Below are positions 16,951-25,602 of a stretch of DNA of 64,000 nucleotides, piece by piece (position 1 is the stretch's first letter; every line of letters starts with the position of its first letter). Below the pieces are notes generated by a model that ran no database searches, was not told the DNA's origin, and saw nothing but the letters and a program-made list of their open reading frames with translations. Origin of the DNA: Micromonospora sp. MP36 (GTDB taxonomy: Bacteria > Actinomycetota > Actinomycetes > Mycobacteriales > Micromonosporaceae); the NCBI RefSeq assembly GCF_008119785.1, contig NZ_VSFA01000012.1:1-64000 (forward strand). The letters are read 5' to 3'. A program made the position numbers and the translations under genes.

Positions 16951-17562
16951 ATGAGACTCGGGGAAGTCCTCGGCCTGGAGGACAGCACGCGGTGCATCGA
17001 CCCGGAACGCCAGGAGGTCCACGTGGTTCAACAACTGCGGTTTCACAAGGCCACCTACGGCGGCTTCTACCTCGCCCCACCGAAGGCCGGCTCAGTCGGC
17101 GACGTGGACCTGGACGACCACGTCGCGGAGGTCTTCGCGGAACACGTCCGCAAGTACCCGCCCGTCCTGGTCGAGCTGCCCGACGTCACGGCCGGCACGC
17201 CAGACCCCGGCAAGGAACCCAAGCGACGCTTTGTCCCGCTGCTGTTCACCGACGACCAGGGCCGACCGATCCACGACCAACGCTGGTCCGACCTGTGGCA
17301 GATCTGGCGCAAGGCGGCCGGCTGGCCCGACGAAGGCACCTTCCACTCCCTGCGGCACTACTTCGCCACCCGCCTGATCACCTCGGGTGCCGATCCCACG
17401 GACGTACAGAACGCGCTACGGCACTCCAGCCTGCGGATCACGCTGGAGACCTACGTCCACTGGTGGCCCAAGAAAGACCGCCGCCGCAACATCATCAGCA
17501 GCGCGCTTCACGACGCGAACGCCAAGCGGCAGCGATCCTCGAAAAGCCAAGATCCGCGCTGA
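16951..17562 (+). pseudogene. int: Tyrosine recombinase (island integrase), C-terminal remnant
   Basis: The remaining 203 codons begin exactly at the first catalytic Arg segment (MRLGEVLGLE). They retain the HSLRHYFATRL box, the ALRHSS histidine and the nucleophile Tyr in LETYVHWW. The arm-binding, core-binding and early catalytic parts (normally about 200 residues) are absent. Position next to the tRNA 3' end and orientation toward it match a tRNA-targeting integrase. ATG 16951 could start a fragment, but without DNA-binding domains it should be inactive. It abuts the truncated NUDIX gene, consistent with one deletion having removed both N-termini. Confidence 0.88.
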
Positions 17563-17570
17563 TTTGTACC

Positions 17571-17587
17571 GGATATGTACCCGCTGA
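17571..17587 (+). repeat. Candidate integrase arm-type site, right
   Basis: GGATATGTACCCGCTGA is the near-identical partner of the motif at 10161-10177. A related GATTTGTACC lies directly upstream (17561-17570). Confidence 0.5.
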
Positions 17588-17624
17588 TCTTGCTGGCAGC
17601 GTTTCCGCTGCTCATCTGTGTTAC

Positions 17625-17701
17625 TGGTGGAGCTGAGGGGATTTGAACCCCTGACCCCCTCGATGCGAACGAGGTGCGCTACCGGTCTGCGCCACAGCCC
17701 C
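17625..17701 (-). tRNA. tRNA-Ala (anticodon CGC)
   Basis: The minus strand folds as a standard cloverleaf: acceptor GGGGCTG/CAGCTCC, D-stem GCGC/GCGC, anticodon stem CCTCG/CGAGG with loop TTCGCAT (anticodon CGC, reading GCG), and T-stem AGGGG/CCCCT with loop TTCAAAT. CCA is encoded at 17627-17625. Its 3' 26 bases form the right attachment site of the island, so the gene was kept intact when the element integrated. Confidence 0.95.
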
Positions 17702-17804
17702 TCCGCTGGCGTACCAGCGTCGGTCCCACCCGGCTTGCACCGGGCGGGCCGGCGACAAGGCTAACAGGTCACCGGCCCCCGGTGCGAATCGCCCCACCGG
17801 ACGA

Positions 17805-17858
17805 GGAGATCTTGGCAGGAAAAGGCCCCCAGAGGGGCCGAAATTTACCAAGATCTCC
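17805..17858. terminator. Nested inverted repeat, terminator-like
   Basis: Outer arms GGAGATCTTGG (17805-17815) and CCAAGATCTCC (17848-17858) enclose a second hairpin GGCCCC/GGGGCC (17824-17829, 17834-17839). It stands 31 bases from the stop of the minus-strand reductase-like gene and may terminate it. The hexamer GATCTTGGCA recurs at about 32112 in another intergenic stretch. Confidence 0.5.
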
Positions 17859-17889
17859 GAGCCACCACAGGTGAGGACGGGAGAGGGCA

Positions 17890-18447
17890 CTAGGCCGGCG
17901 CGTATGCGAGGTTCAGTACGCCGCTCTTGAACGTCTCCTGGCTCAGCAGCCGCAGCGGGTACGTCGGCGTCTCCTCGAACAGCCGCTGCCCGCGCCCGAC
18001 GGCGATCGGGTGGACCAGCAGCCGCAACTCGTCCAGCAACCCGTTTGCCAGCAGCCACCGGACCGTGGTGGCGCTGCCCGACATGGCGATCTCCCCGTCG
18101 GTCTGTTCCTTGACCTCCCGCAGCCGCGCCGCGACCTGCTCGGAGTCCCCGGACAGCAGGGTCGAGTTCTGCCAGGTCGCCTCGGTGAGCGTGTTGGACA
18201 GCACGTACTTCGGCACCGAGTTGATGAAGGTCGCGAAGTCGGCGTCGAAGCCGTCGCCGGTGTAGTTCGGCCAGTACTCGGCCCACTCCTGGTACTGCCG
18301 TCGCCCCATCAGGAACGCCCTCATCTGCTCCACTCCGCGGCTGACGGCGGCGCCCATGTCGTCGTCGAAGTAGGGGAAGTGCCACTGGTCAGGCCGCTCC
18401 ACGACGCCGTCCAGCGAGATGAAGAAGTTCGACACGATCTTGGCCAT
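17890..18447 (-). CDS. Dihydrofolate reductase-family (RibD C-terminal-like) protein
   Basis: This 185-residue protein has the DHFR/RibD fold pattern: the N-terminal strand KIVSNFFISLDGVV, the FLMGRRQYQEW motif, the glycine-rich GSATTVRWLLANGLLDEL and the C-terminal VGRGQRLFEE. These small proteins bind NADPH and reduce unknown substrates; they are usually not the housekeeping folate enzyme. ATG 18447 follows AGGAG with correct spacing; the longer frame to 18582 adds no conserved sequence. It is the first gene right of the tRNA and has normal high-GC codons. Confidence 0.88.
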   Translation of the reverse strand: MAKIVSNFFISLDGVVERPDQWHFPYFDDDMGAAVSRGVEQMRAFLMGRRQYQEWAEYWPNYTGDGFDADFATFINSVPKYVLSNTLTEATWQNSTLLSGDSEQVAARLREVKEQTDGEIAMSGSATTVRWLLANGLLDELRLLVHPIAVGRGQRLFEETPTYPLRLLSQETFKSGVLNLAYAPA

Positions 18448-18656
18448 GGTGCGCTCCTGTACGTCACTCGTGGCCGGCCCTGCGCCGGCCCTCATCAACG
18501 CGTCGCACGACCTCCGCCGGATCCGACACCCGGGTCCAAGACTTTCCGCTCCAGATCGGGGACGTTGCGGTGTCCCGGTCACTCGGACACCGCCACGTCA
18601 GCGATGTGGCGCCGGGACACCGCGACGCCGACCAACGCCGACCAGCGCCGGCCGGG

Positions 18657-19445
18657 TCAGGCCGAGTGTGAGCCGCGGCCGGCCTCGTAGGCGCGGCCGC
18701 GGAGGCCGCCCGCCCGGCGGTAGGAGACCGAGCCGCCGCTGGCCGCCGGCGGCAGGTCCGCCGGCCGGTCCAGCCCCATCGCCGTACGCCGGACCGCCTC
18801 GCGCTGGGCGGCCAGGCGCCGCTGCGCCTCCCGGCGGGCCGCGGCGCGCCGCGCCTGCTCCCGGCGTACCTCGGCCTGGCGGGCGGCCAGCCAGGCCGCC
18901 TCCCGGGCCTCCGCGCGCCGCCGCCGCCGATCGGCCAGGGCCAGCTTCCGCAGGTGTACGACGTACGTCACGAGCAGGGTGCCGGTCACCGAGAAGCTGA
19001 TCCAGAACCCGGGGCCGACCGCCACCACGCCGATCAGCTCGACGAAGTTGAGCAGCAGCAGCGCGGCCAGCACCCGGCGGCGGCGGTAGATCGCCGGGGT
19101 GTGCCGGCGGCGCTTCGGGGGGTGCCGCCGGCGGGACTTCGCGGGGGCGGGCGGCACCGAGCGGAGGCGGCTCGACCGGCGCGGGGCCGGCGGGGCCGAG
19201 GTCGGGGAAGCGGAACGATCCGTATCCGCAGACTCACTGAACGTAATCACGAGGTGACGGGGCGGGCGCACCGGTCGCCGTCCGGGCACGGTGCGCTTCC
19301 GTCGGCGGCGCTGGAGCACCCGCGCCGTCGACTGCGCCCGCTCCGCCACCAGCCGCTCGGTGGCGTCGTACCGACGGACCAGCGCCGGCGCGAGAGCGAG
19401 CAGGCCGGCGGCGGCGAGGACGGCGAGGAGCACCGAGGTCGGCAC
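18657..19445 (-). CDS. sepX: SepX/GlpR-type divisome membrane protein
   Basis: This protein of about 262 residues begins with a membrane helix (VPTSVLLAVLAAAGLLALAP) followed by RRYDATERL. A basic, low-complexity linker comes next, then two more helices (LAALLLLNFVELIGVVAVG, WISFSVTGTLLVTYVVHL) and an Arg/Ala-rich tail. This layout and the neighbours rimJ, moeA and galU match the actinobacterial SepX (formerly GlpR) locus, whose product localises to septa and supports cell division. GTG 19445 has GGGAGG 7 bases upstream. The symbol rests mainly on architecture and synteny. Confidence 0.75.
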   Translation of the reverse strand: MPTSVLLAVLAAAGLLALAPALVRRYDATERLVAERAQSTARVLQRRRRKRTVPGRRPVRPPRHLVITFSESADTDRSASPTSAPPAPRRSSRLRSVPPAPAKSRRRHPPKRRRHTPAIYRRRRVLAALLLLNFVELIGVVAVGPGFWISFSVTGTLLVTYVVHLRKLALADRRRRRAEAREAAWLAARQAEVRREQARRAAARREAQRRLAAQREAVRRTAMGLDRPADLPPAASGGSVSYRRAGGLRGRAYEAGRGSHSA

Positions 19446-19631
19446 CCTCACCCCTCCCGTCACCAGATTCGGGGCGAGCGCCACTCGACCGCACCTTGTT
19501 CCGCCGTACGTCGTTCACGACGCAGATCGTGCGAGGCCCGCCGCGCTTGCCCACAGCTTGCAGTTACTTGAGGTTACGGGCCGCCGACCGGGTTGACCGT
19601 GCGCCGCGCCGGGCGTGGCGGGTCGGACGCG

Positions 19632-20276
19632 TCACCCGCGGCTGTCACGTACGCGGTGCCAGCGGGCCAGCAGCCCGCCCTCGGCGGCCACTTCCTCGCT
19701 GGTCATCGCGTATCCGATGTGGTCCCGCCAGGCGCCGTCGATGTGCATGTAGCGGACGTGGTACGCCTCCTCGCGGAAGCCCAGCTTCTCCACCACCCGC
19801 CGGGACGGCGCGTTCTCCGGCCGGATGTTCACCTCGATCCGGTGCAGCCCGCCGGGCCCGAACGCGTGGTCCACGGCCAGCGCCACCGCGGTGGGGATCA
19901 CGCCGCGACCGGCCACCCGGGAGTCCACCCAGTAGCCGACGTAGCCGGAGCAGAACGCGCGCCGGACGATGCTGCCCACGTTGAGGTGGCCGACCAGCCA
20001 CTCCTGCCCCTCCTCGCGCAGGCAGACCGCGAACGGCATCCCCTCGCCGATCCGCGCCGAGCGGCGCTGGTCGGCGTGGACCAGGCGGAACGCGGCTGGC
20101 GAGTTCATCTCGTCCCATGTGCCCGGCAGGTGGGACTCCCAGGGGGACAGCCAGGCCTGGTTGGCGCGCCGGATCTCCGACCAGGCGGCCGCGTCGGAGC
20201 GCCGGTAGGGTCGCAGCACCACCGGACCGTCCACCAGCACCGCCGGCCACCCGGGCGACCGCCGAAACAGGCTCAC
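19632..20276 (-). CDS. rimJ: RimJ/RimL-type GNAT N-acetyltransferase
   Basis: This 214-residue GNAT-fold protein has VVLRPYRRSDAAAW at the N-terminus, the acetyl-CoA-binding region GYWVDSRVAGRGVIPTAVAL and HRIEVNIRPENAPSRRVVEK near the end, the pattern of RimJ/RimL acetyltransferases that modify protein N-termini. GTG 20276 overlaps the moeA stop by four bases, so translation is coupled. The substrate is not known; in relatives this gene is part of the sepX-rimJ-moeA-galU block. Confidence 0.88.
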   Translation of the reverse strand: MSLFRRSPGWPAVLVDGPVVLRPYRRSDAAAWSEIRRANQAWLSPWESHLPGTWDEMNSPAAFRLVHADQRRSARIGEGMPFAVCLREEGQEWLVGHLNVGSIVRRAFCSGYVGYWVDSRVAGRGVIPTAVALAVDHAFGPGGLHRIEVNIRPENAPSRRVVEKLGFREEAYHVRYMHIDGAWRDHIGYAMTSEEVAAEGGLLARWHRVRDSRG

Positions 20277-21586
20277 CTGCGCCTGTCCAGCAGGAGCACG
20301 TCCACCGTGGAGCCGGCGGCGGCGGTGGTGACCCGCTCGCCGAGGACCAGCAGGCCGTTCGCCTCGGCCAGGCCGGAGAGGGTGAACGGCCCGCCGGCCA
20401 GCGGCTGCACCGTGTAGCCGCCGCCGCGCCGCTCGGCCACGTGCGCGGGGCGGAACTCGCGCAGCCCACCCGGGGACGAGACCGTCTCCAGCAGGTGGGC
20501 CCGGACGCTGGGCCGGAACACCGGCTCGGCGCCGGCGAGCAGCTGGATGGCCGGGCGGGCCAGCACCTCGAAGCCGATCAGCGCCGCGCCGGGCTCACCG
20601 GGAAGACAGACCACCGGCACCTCCTCGGCGCCGACCGTACCGAATCCGAGGGCCGTTCCGGGATAGAGGGCCACCTCTGTGAAGGTCACCGGTCCGGCGC
20701 GGCCGCCCTCCCGGCGGGACAGGATCCGTCGGACCATGTCGCCGGGGCCGGTGCCCGTGCCGCCGGTGGTGATGATCAGGTCGGCCCGCAGCGTCTGGTC
20801 CTCCAGCAGGCCGCGCAGCCCCTCCGGGTCGTCGTCGCAGATCCCCACCCGATACGCGAGCGCGCCCGCCTCGGCGGCGGCGGCGGTCAGCGCGTGCGAG
20901 TTGGTGTCCACCACCTGGCCGGGCTGGCTGCCCCGGCCGACGTCGACCAGCTCGTCGCCGGTGGCCACGATGACCACCCGCGGGCTGGGCCGGACCACCA
21001 CGTGCCCGATGCCGGTCGCGGCGAAGACGGCGACCAGAGCCGGCGAGACGTACGTGCCGGCGCGGGCGAGCAGGGTGCCGGCCGGCAGTTCCTCACCGGC
21101 ACGGCGGACGCCGTACCCGCGCTTGGGGGCGCGGAAGATCTCCACGGCCGCCATGCCCTGGTCGGTCCACTCCACCGGGACCACCACGTCGGCGCCGATG
21201 GGCAGCGGCGCGCCGGCCGCCACCGAGAAACACGCGCCAGGGGTGAGCCGGACCGGGCGCCAGCTCGCCGCGCCCAGGTCACCGACCACGTTCAGCCGGA
21301 TGCTGCGCCCACCGCGCGTACCGGAGGGGGCCGGGACGTATCCCGGCCCCCGGCTCCCTCCGGAGATGTCCTCCCAGCGCGCGGCGTACCCGTCCACCGC
21401 CGCCTGGTCGAAGGCGGGGTACGAGTGCGGCGCGACCACGTCCTCGGCGAGGACGTTGCCGTACGCCTGGGTGAGGTCGAGGTCGAGCGGAGGCAGCGCG
21501 CGTAACCTGCGCAGCACGCTGCCCAGGTAGTCGGCGAGCGGCGTCAGCTCGTTCGCGGCCGCCTCGGCGTCGGCCGTCGCGGTCAT
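20273..21586 (-). CDS. moeA: Molybdopterin molybdotransferase
   Basis: This 437-residue protein has the MoeA layout: N-terminal domain with AEDVVAPHSYPAFDQAAVDG, beta domain (RLTPGACFSVAAGAPLP) and the MogA-like domain with VVIVATGDELV and ITTGGTGTGPGDMV, then C-terminal VCLPGEPGAAL. It inserts molybdate into adenylylated molybdopterin, although actinobacterial paralogues in this locus may have a different role. ATG 21586 overlaps the galU stop by four bases. No other molybdenum-cofactor gene is nearby, as in the mycobacterial moeA1 locus. Confidence 0.93.
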   Translation of the reverse strand: MTATADAEAAANELTPLADYLGSVLRRLRALPPLDLDLTQAYGNVLAEDVVAPHSYPAFDQAAVDGYAARWEDISGGSRGPGYVPAPSGTRGGRSIRLNVVGDLGAASWRPVRLTPGACFSVAAGAPLPIGADVVVPVEWTDQGMAAVEIFRAPKRGYGVRRAGEELPAGTLLARAGTYVSPALVAVFAATGIGHVVVRPSPRVVIVATGDELVDVGRGSQPGQVVDTNSHALTAAAAEAGALAYRVGICDDDPEGLRGLLEDQTLRADLIITTGGTGTGPGDMVRRILSRREGGRAGPVTFTEVALYPGTALGFGTVGAEEVPVVCLPGEPGAALIGFEVLARPAIQLLAGAEPVFRPSVRAHLLETVSSPGGLREFRPAHVAERRGGGYTVQPLAGGPFTLSGLAEANGLLVLGERVTTAAAGSTVDVLLLDRRR

Positions 21587-22578
21587 GTATTGGGACCGCC
21601 CGACGCGTTGCGCACGCCCTCCAGGATCGCCGAGGTGACCGTCTCGTCGCCCCGGTTGACGAACTCGGCGAGCCACTTGCGGAACTCGGCGCCCAGGTCC
21701 TCCCGCTCGGCGGCGATCTGGACGACGGTCTGGAGGTAGCCGAGCGGCATGCCGGTGTCGTAGCGGGTGCCCCGGTAGATGATGGCGTGCACCGGCACCC
21801 CCTCGTTGCGCAGGATCTCCATGGCGTCGGTCAGCTGGATCTCCCCGCCGCTGCCCGGCTCGGTACGCCGGATCGCGTCGAAGATCCGCCCCGGGAGCAC
21901 GTACCGGCCGAGGACGGCGAGGTTGCTCGGGGCGTCCTCCGGCTTCGGCTTCTCCACCATGCCGGTGACCTTGACGATGTCGGCGATGTCGTTGAACTCC
22001 GGCTCGGCCGGCTCGACCGAGGCGATGCCGTACCGCTTGGTGTCGGCCGGGTCGACCTCGAAGAACGCCAGCACGATGCCGCCGGTGCGGGCCTGCAGCT
22101 CCAGCATGGCCGGCAGCAGCGGCTCGTCCATCTTGACGAACTCGTCGCCGAGCAGCACCGCGAAGGGCTGGTCGCCGACGTGGGACTCGGCGTACCCGAC
22201 GGCGTGGCCGAGGCCGAGCTGCTCGGGCTGCCGGCAGGTGTAGATCTCGGCCAGCTCTTCGGGGCGGCGTACCGCCTCCAGCAGCTCGGGCTTGCTCTCC
22301 AGCCGCGCCTCCAGGTCGGGCCGGCGGTCGAAGTGGTCCACCATCGACGTCTTGCCGCGCCCGGTGACCAGCAGCACGTCGGTGAGGCCGGCCTGGGCGG
22401 CCTCCTCGACGATGTACTGCAGCACCGGCCGGTCCACGACCGGCAGCAGCTCCTTCGGGACCGCCTTGGTGGCCGGCAGGAACCGGGTGGCCAGGCCGGC
22501 CGCCGGGATCACGGCCTTGACCGCACGGGCGCGACCGGTCGCGGCGGCCGCTGAGGGGTTCGCTGAGTGCTCCGACAT
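21583..22578 (-). CDS. galU: UTP-glucose-1-phosphate uridylyltransferase
   Basis: This 331-residue protein is the usual length for GalU. It has the nucleotidyltransferase signature AVIPAAGLATRFLPATKAVP with KELLPVVDRP, then LGLGHAV, VLLGDEF, GMVEKP and GGEIQLTD. It makes UDP-glucose for cell-wall and trehalose/glycan synthesis in the cytoplasm. It is the first gene of a coupled galU-moeA-rimJ run. The start follows a short gap after the diguanylate cyclase gene, which may be co-transcribed. Confidence 0.97.
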   Translation of the reverse strand: MSEHSANPSAAAATGRARAVKAVIPAAGLATRFLPATKAVPKELLPVVDRPVLQYIVEEAAQAGLTDVLLVTGRGKTSMVDHFDRRPDLEARLESKPELLEAVRRPEELAEIYTCRQPEQLGLGHAVGYAESHVGDQPFAVLLGDEFVKMDEPLLPAMLELQARTGGIVLAFFEVDPADTKRYGIASVEPAEPEFNDIADIVKVTGMVEKPKPEDAPSNLAVLGRYVLPGRIFDAIRRTEPGSGGEIQLTDAMEILRNEGVPVHAIIYRGTRYDTGMPLGYLQTVVQIAAEREDLGAEFRKWLAEFVNRGDETVTSAILEGVRNASGGPNT

Positions 22579-22587
22579 GTCGCGAGA

Positions 22588-24792
22588 CTATCGGCCACGG
22601 CTCTGCCGCGGCGGGTGAGGACCGGAAGACGCGCCGCCCTGACCCCCGACCGGGGCGTCGGGGGCACCGGCCCGGGGCAGCCCGTCGGGCGGGCTAACCG
22701 TGGCGACCACCACGGGGATCTCCCGGGTGGGCGGCGGGTCGGGCGGCTCGGCCAGCCGGTAGCCGTCCCGACCGGCGGCCTTGGCCGCGTAGAGGGCATC
22801 GTCGGCGGCGTCGAGCACCTGCTGCCCGCCGGCGGCGTGGTCGGGGTAGACGGCGATGCCGATGGAGACGGTCACCGCCACCCGGACCGGCTCGCCCCCG
22901 TGCCCGTCCACCAGCACCGGCTGGTCCCGGACCACCGCGCCGAGCCGCTCGGCGACGATGGTCGCGCCCCGCGCGTCGGTCTCGGGCAGCAGCACCACGA
23001 ACTCCTCGCCGCCCTGCCGGAACGCCAGGTCCACCTCGCGGATCTCGCCGCGTACCCGGCGGGCGAACTCGACGAGGACGGCGTCCCCGGCGGCGTGCCC
23101 CCAGGTGTCGTTGACGTCCTTGAACCGGTCCAGGTCGAGGGCGAGGACGCTGAGCATGCGGCCGAACCGGTTGGCCCGTTCCACCTCCCGCCGGATCGAC
23201 TCGCGCAGGTAGCGGTAGTTCCACAACCCGGTGAGCGGGTCGGTCAGCGAGAGCCGCTGGGTCTCCTCGTGCACCCGGACGTTCTCCACCGCCACCGCCG
23301 CGTGGGCGGCGAACGTCCGCAGGGTGAACAGGTCGTCGTCGTCGAACTCCTCGGCGCCGAGCCGGTCGTAGAGGGCCAGCACCCCCAGCGTGCCGGAGCC
23401 CGCCGGCGCCGGCTCGTCGTCGGCCGGCGGGTGCCCGGGCCGGTCCGGGTCGCCGCGCCCGGTCAGCTCCGCCGCCCTCGGCGCGGCGAACGGCACCGCG
23501 ATGTACGTCTCGCAGGTCGGTTCCCCGGTCGGGGCGTCCGTCGGCTCCCACCGCCCGCACAGCGGCTCCCCGGTGGCGGCCACCGTGCCGACCACCCCGG
23601 TCCCGGCCGGCACCCGCAGCGTCGCCGCGTCGTCGCCGGACCAGCGGTCGTCCAGCCCCTCGACGCACTGGCCGACGAGCACCCCCTCGCCGTCGAGCAG
23701 CAGCACCGCACCGGCCCGCGCGCCGGTCGCGGCGATCGCGCTGTGCAGGATCACCCGCAGGATGCGTTGCAGGTCGTGGGTGCTGGCCAGGGTGTCGCCG
23801 AGCACCGCCAGGTGCCCACGCAACTGGTCCCGGCTGCTGGTCAGTGCGGCCACGTAGCTGCCGGTCTCCCGGGTCATCCGGTTGAACGCACCGGCCAGCC
23901 GCCCGATCTCGTCCCGGCTGCGCACCGGCACCCGGGCGGTCAGGTCGCCGTGCGTCACCCGGTCCACCGCGCCGGCCAGCTCCGCCAGGGGGCGCGTGGT
24001 CACCCGGGCCAGCCGCCACGCGGCCAGCACCGCCAGCAGGGCGGCCAGCAGCACGGCGCCGACCAGCGCGACGTGCAGGCCGGGCGGGCGCTCCCCCGGC
24101 ACCGAGAGCACCAGCGGCAGCGGCTGCCCCGGGGACGGGCCGACCCGCCGCACGTACCGGCCGTCGACGGTCTCGGTGACCTGGTCCCCGTCGACCGTGC
24201 GGGCGGCGGCGAGCACCGCGGCGCGTACCTGCCGGGTCTCGGTGGTGTGGGTGACCCGGTCGGTGCCGGCGGGGTCGTCGAGGAGGGTGACCGCGACCCC
24301 GGTCACCGCGGCGAGCCGCGCCACGAAGGCCGGGTCGACGGGCTGCGCGGCGGCGACCGTGCCCAGGTCGGCGCCGGCCGGGTCGCGGAGCTGGACCTGC
24401 GCGGCGAGGGCGCGGACCGGGCCGGCGACGGGCGGCGCGCCGGAGCAGTCCTGCCAGGGCCGGCCCGGGCCGCCGGGAGTGGCGTAGCTGGTCCGGCCGG
24501 CGGCGTCGGTGACCAGCACGGCGGCGGCCAGGCCGCGGCCCACCACCTGGTCCGCCGCGCGGGGGCGGGCGGCGGGGTCGGTGACCAGCGCGACCGCGTC
24601 GGCCGCCGCGCGCAACTGCTGGCAGAGGGCGTCCACGGAGGTACGCACCCCGGCGGCGGCCAGGCCCAGCCGCTCGGCGGAGCGGCTGTGGTCGACCGCT
24701 GCCATCGTGGATCCGACGAAGAAGGCGCCGAGCAGGACGGGGCCGAGCACCACCGCGAGGAAGGCCGCCGTCAACCGCCCGCGTAGCGTCAA
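22588..24792 (-). CDS. Membrane-bound diguanylate cyclase (HAMP-GAF-GGDEF)
   Basis: This 734-residue protein has an N-terminal membrane helix (about 5-30), an extracytoplasmic sensor region (about 35-235), a second helix (about 240-265) and a HAMP linker with DEIGRLAGAFNRMT. A GAF-like domain lies at about 330-500. The GGDEF domain starts at SLTDPLTGLWN, and the active site GGEEF is preceded by the I-site REVD five residues upstream. It should make cyclic di-GMP from two GTP and be feedback-inhibited. TTG 24792 follows AGGGGG. The disordered Pro-rich tail is unusual but not meaningful. It precedes galU by 9 bases. Confidence 0.93.
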   Translation of the reverse strand: MTLRGRLTAAFLAVVLGPVLLGAFFVGSTMAAVDHSRSAERLGLAAAGVRTSVDALCQQLRAAADAVALVTDPAARPRAADQVVGRGLAAAVLVTDAAGRTSYATPGGPGRPWQDCSGAPPVAGPVRALAAQVQLRDPAGADLGTVAAAQPVDPAFVARLAAVTGVAVTLLDDPAGTDRVTHTTETRQVRAAVLAAARTVDGDQVTETVDGRYVRRVGPSPGQPLPLVLSVPGERPPGLHVALVGAVLLAALLAVLAAWRLARVTTRPLAELAGAVDRVTHGDLTARVPVRSRDEIGRLAGAFNRMTRETGSYVAALTSSRDQLRGHLAVLGDTLASTHDLQRILRVILHSAIAATGARAGAVLLLDGEGVLVGQCVEGLDDRWSGDDAATLRVPAGTGVVGTVAATGEPLCGRWEPTDAPTGEPTCETYIAVPFAAPRAAELTGRGDPDRPGHPPADDEPAPAGSGTLGVLALYDRLGAEEFDDDDLFTLRTFAAHAAVAVENVRVHEETQRLSLTDPLTGLWNYRYLRESIRREVERANRFGRMLSVLALDLDRFKDVNDTWGHAAGDAVLVEFARRVRGEIREVDLAFRQGGEEFVVLLPETDARGATIVAERLGAVVRDQPVLVDGHGGEPVRVAVTVSIGIAVYPDHAAGGQQVLDAADDALYAAKAAGRDGYRLAEPPDPPPTREIPVVVATVSPPDGLPRAGAPDAPVGGQGGASSGPHPPRQSRGR

Positions 24793-24875
24793 GCTTCCCC
24801 CTGGAAGTTCTGCGCCCCTTGCTGCGATGCTGACACAGAGCGACGGGGAGACAAGCGTTGCGTCAGGAGTGTTGC

Positions 24876-25505
24876 GTGCCGGAATTTACGGATGAAGCGG
24901 ATGCGACGCATGCTGCGAAGCGGGAGTTGCGGGTCGCGCTGCTCGCCCACCGCCGGTCGCTGCCCGCGCCGTCCCGGGCGGCAGCGGCGGCGCGCGTCCA
25001 GGCCGAGCTGACCTCCCTGGTACGCCGGCTCCGCCCGGCCCGGATGACCGCGTACGTGCCGGTCGGCTCGGAGCCGGGCGGGAGCGACCTGCCGGCGGTG
25101 CTGCGCGCCGCGCTGCCGCCCGCGGGAGAGTTGCTGCTGCCGGTGCTCCGCGACGACCTGGACCTGGACTGGGCCGCGTACACCGACGCGGGGTCGCTGC
25201 GGGCCGCCGGTCGGGGCCTGCGCGAGCCGACCGGCCCCCTTCGCGGCCCGGACGTCGTGGCCGAGGCCGATCTGGTGATCGTGCCGGCCCTGGCGGTGGA
25301 CCGCCGGGGGATCCGGCTGGGCCGGGGCGGCGGCTCGTACGACCGGGCGCTGGCCCGGGTGCCGGCGACGGCCCTGACCGTGGCGCTGCTGCACGACGGT
25401 GAACTGGTCGAGGTGGTGCCCGCGCAGCCGCACGACCGACCGGTCCGCGCCGTGATCACCCCCACCGACGGCCTGCGTACGCTGGCCCCGGCGACGGTTG
25501 TCTGA
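24876..25505 (+). CDS. 5-formyltetrahydrofolate cyclo-ligase family protein
   Basis: This 209-residue protein has the family signatures AAKRELRVALLAHRRSL, MTAYVPVGSEPG, the phosphate loop GIRLGRGGGSYDRALAR and AVITPTDGLR. It converts 5-formyl-THF to 5,10-methenyl-THF with ATP. GTG 24876 is preferred over TTG 24858 because AGGAG sits 7 bases upstream. It is divergent from the diguanylate cyclase and upstream of ruc, matching the order Rv0992c-Rv0991c in Mycobacterium tuberculosis. Confidence 0.92.
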   Translation: MPEFTDEADATHAAKRELRVALLAHRRSLPAPSRAAAAARVQAELTSLVRRLRPARMTAYVPVGSEPGGSDLPAVLRAALPPAGELLLPVLRDDLDLDWAAYTDAGSLRAAGRGLREPTGPLRGPDVVAEADLVIVPALAVDRRGIRLGRGGGSYDRALARVPATALTVALLHDGELVEVVPAQPHDRPVRAVITPTDGLRTLAPATVV

Positions 25506-25547
25506 CGGCACACTTCCGCTGGACGAATCCTCGCCGATGACGCACCA

Positions 25548-25574
25548 TTGGCACTCGGAAGCGTCGAGTGCCAA
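25548..25574 (+). promoter_or_regulatory. CIRCE element (HrcA operator)
   Basis: TTGGCACTC, nine spacer bases, then GAGTGCCAA is a perfect inverted repeat with the exact CIRCE geometry (consensus TTAGCACTC-N9-GAGTGCTAA; actinobacterial sites often have GG/CC as here). It lies 29 bases before the ruc start codon. HrcA repression relieved by heat or misfolded protein is therefore expected for ruc. hrcA itself is not in the window. Confidence 0.9.
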
Positions 25575-25602
25575 CCGGCCGTGCCAAGATCCGGAGGAGA
25601 AC

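Larger units (their letters stand above)
10021..17652. mobile_element. Integrated genomic island at tRNA-Ala(CGC)
   Basis: A 26-bp direct repeat of the tRNA 3' end (10021-10046 and 17627-17652, identical and in the same orientation) bounds 7.6 kb of DNA with visibly lower G/C. The intact tRNA gene is at the right end and the displaced 3' copy, followed by the old terminator, is at the left end. A tyrosine-recombinase remnant points at the tRNA, as is usual for such elements, and similar 17-base motifs near both ends look like integrase arm sites. Cargo is a HEPN-like protein, DUF5131, TcmP, a STAND ATPase, an HD hydrolase and a NUDIX fragment. The truncated integrase implies it can no longer move by itself. 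Confidence 0.85.

Noticed and set aside
22567..24786. Long plus-strand frame antisense to the diguanylate cyclase
   Set aside because: A high-GC shadow frame; the minus strand carries complete HAMP and GGDEF motifs.
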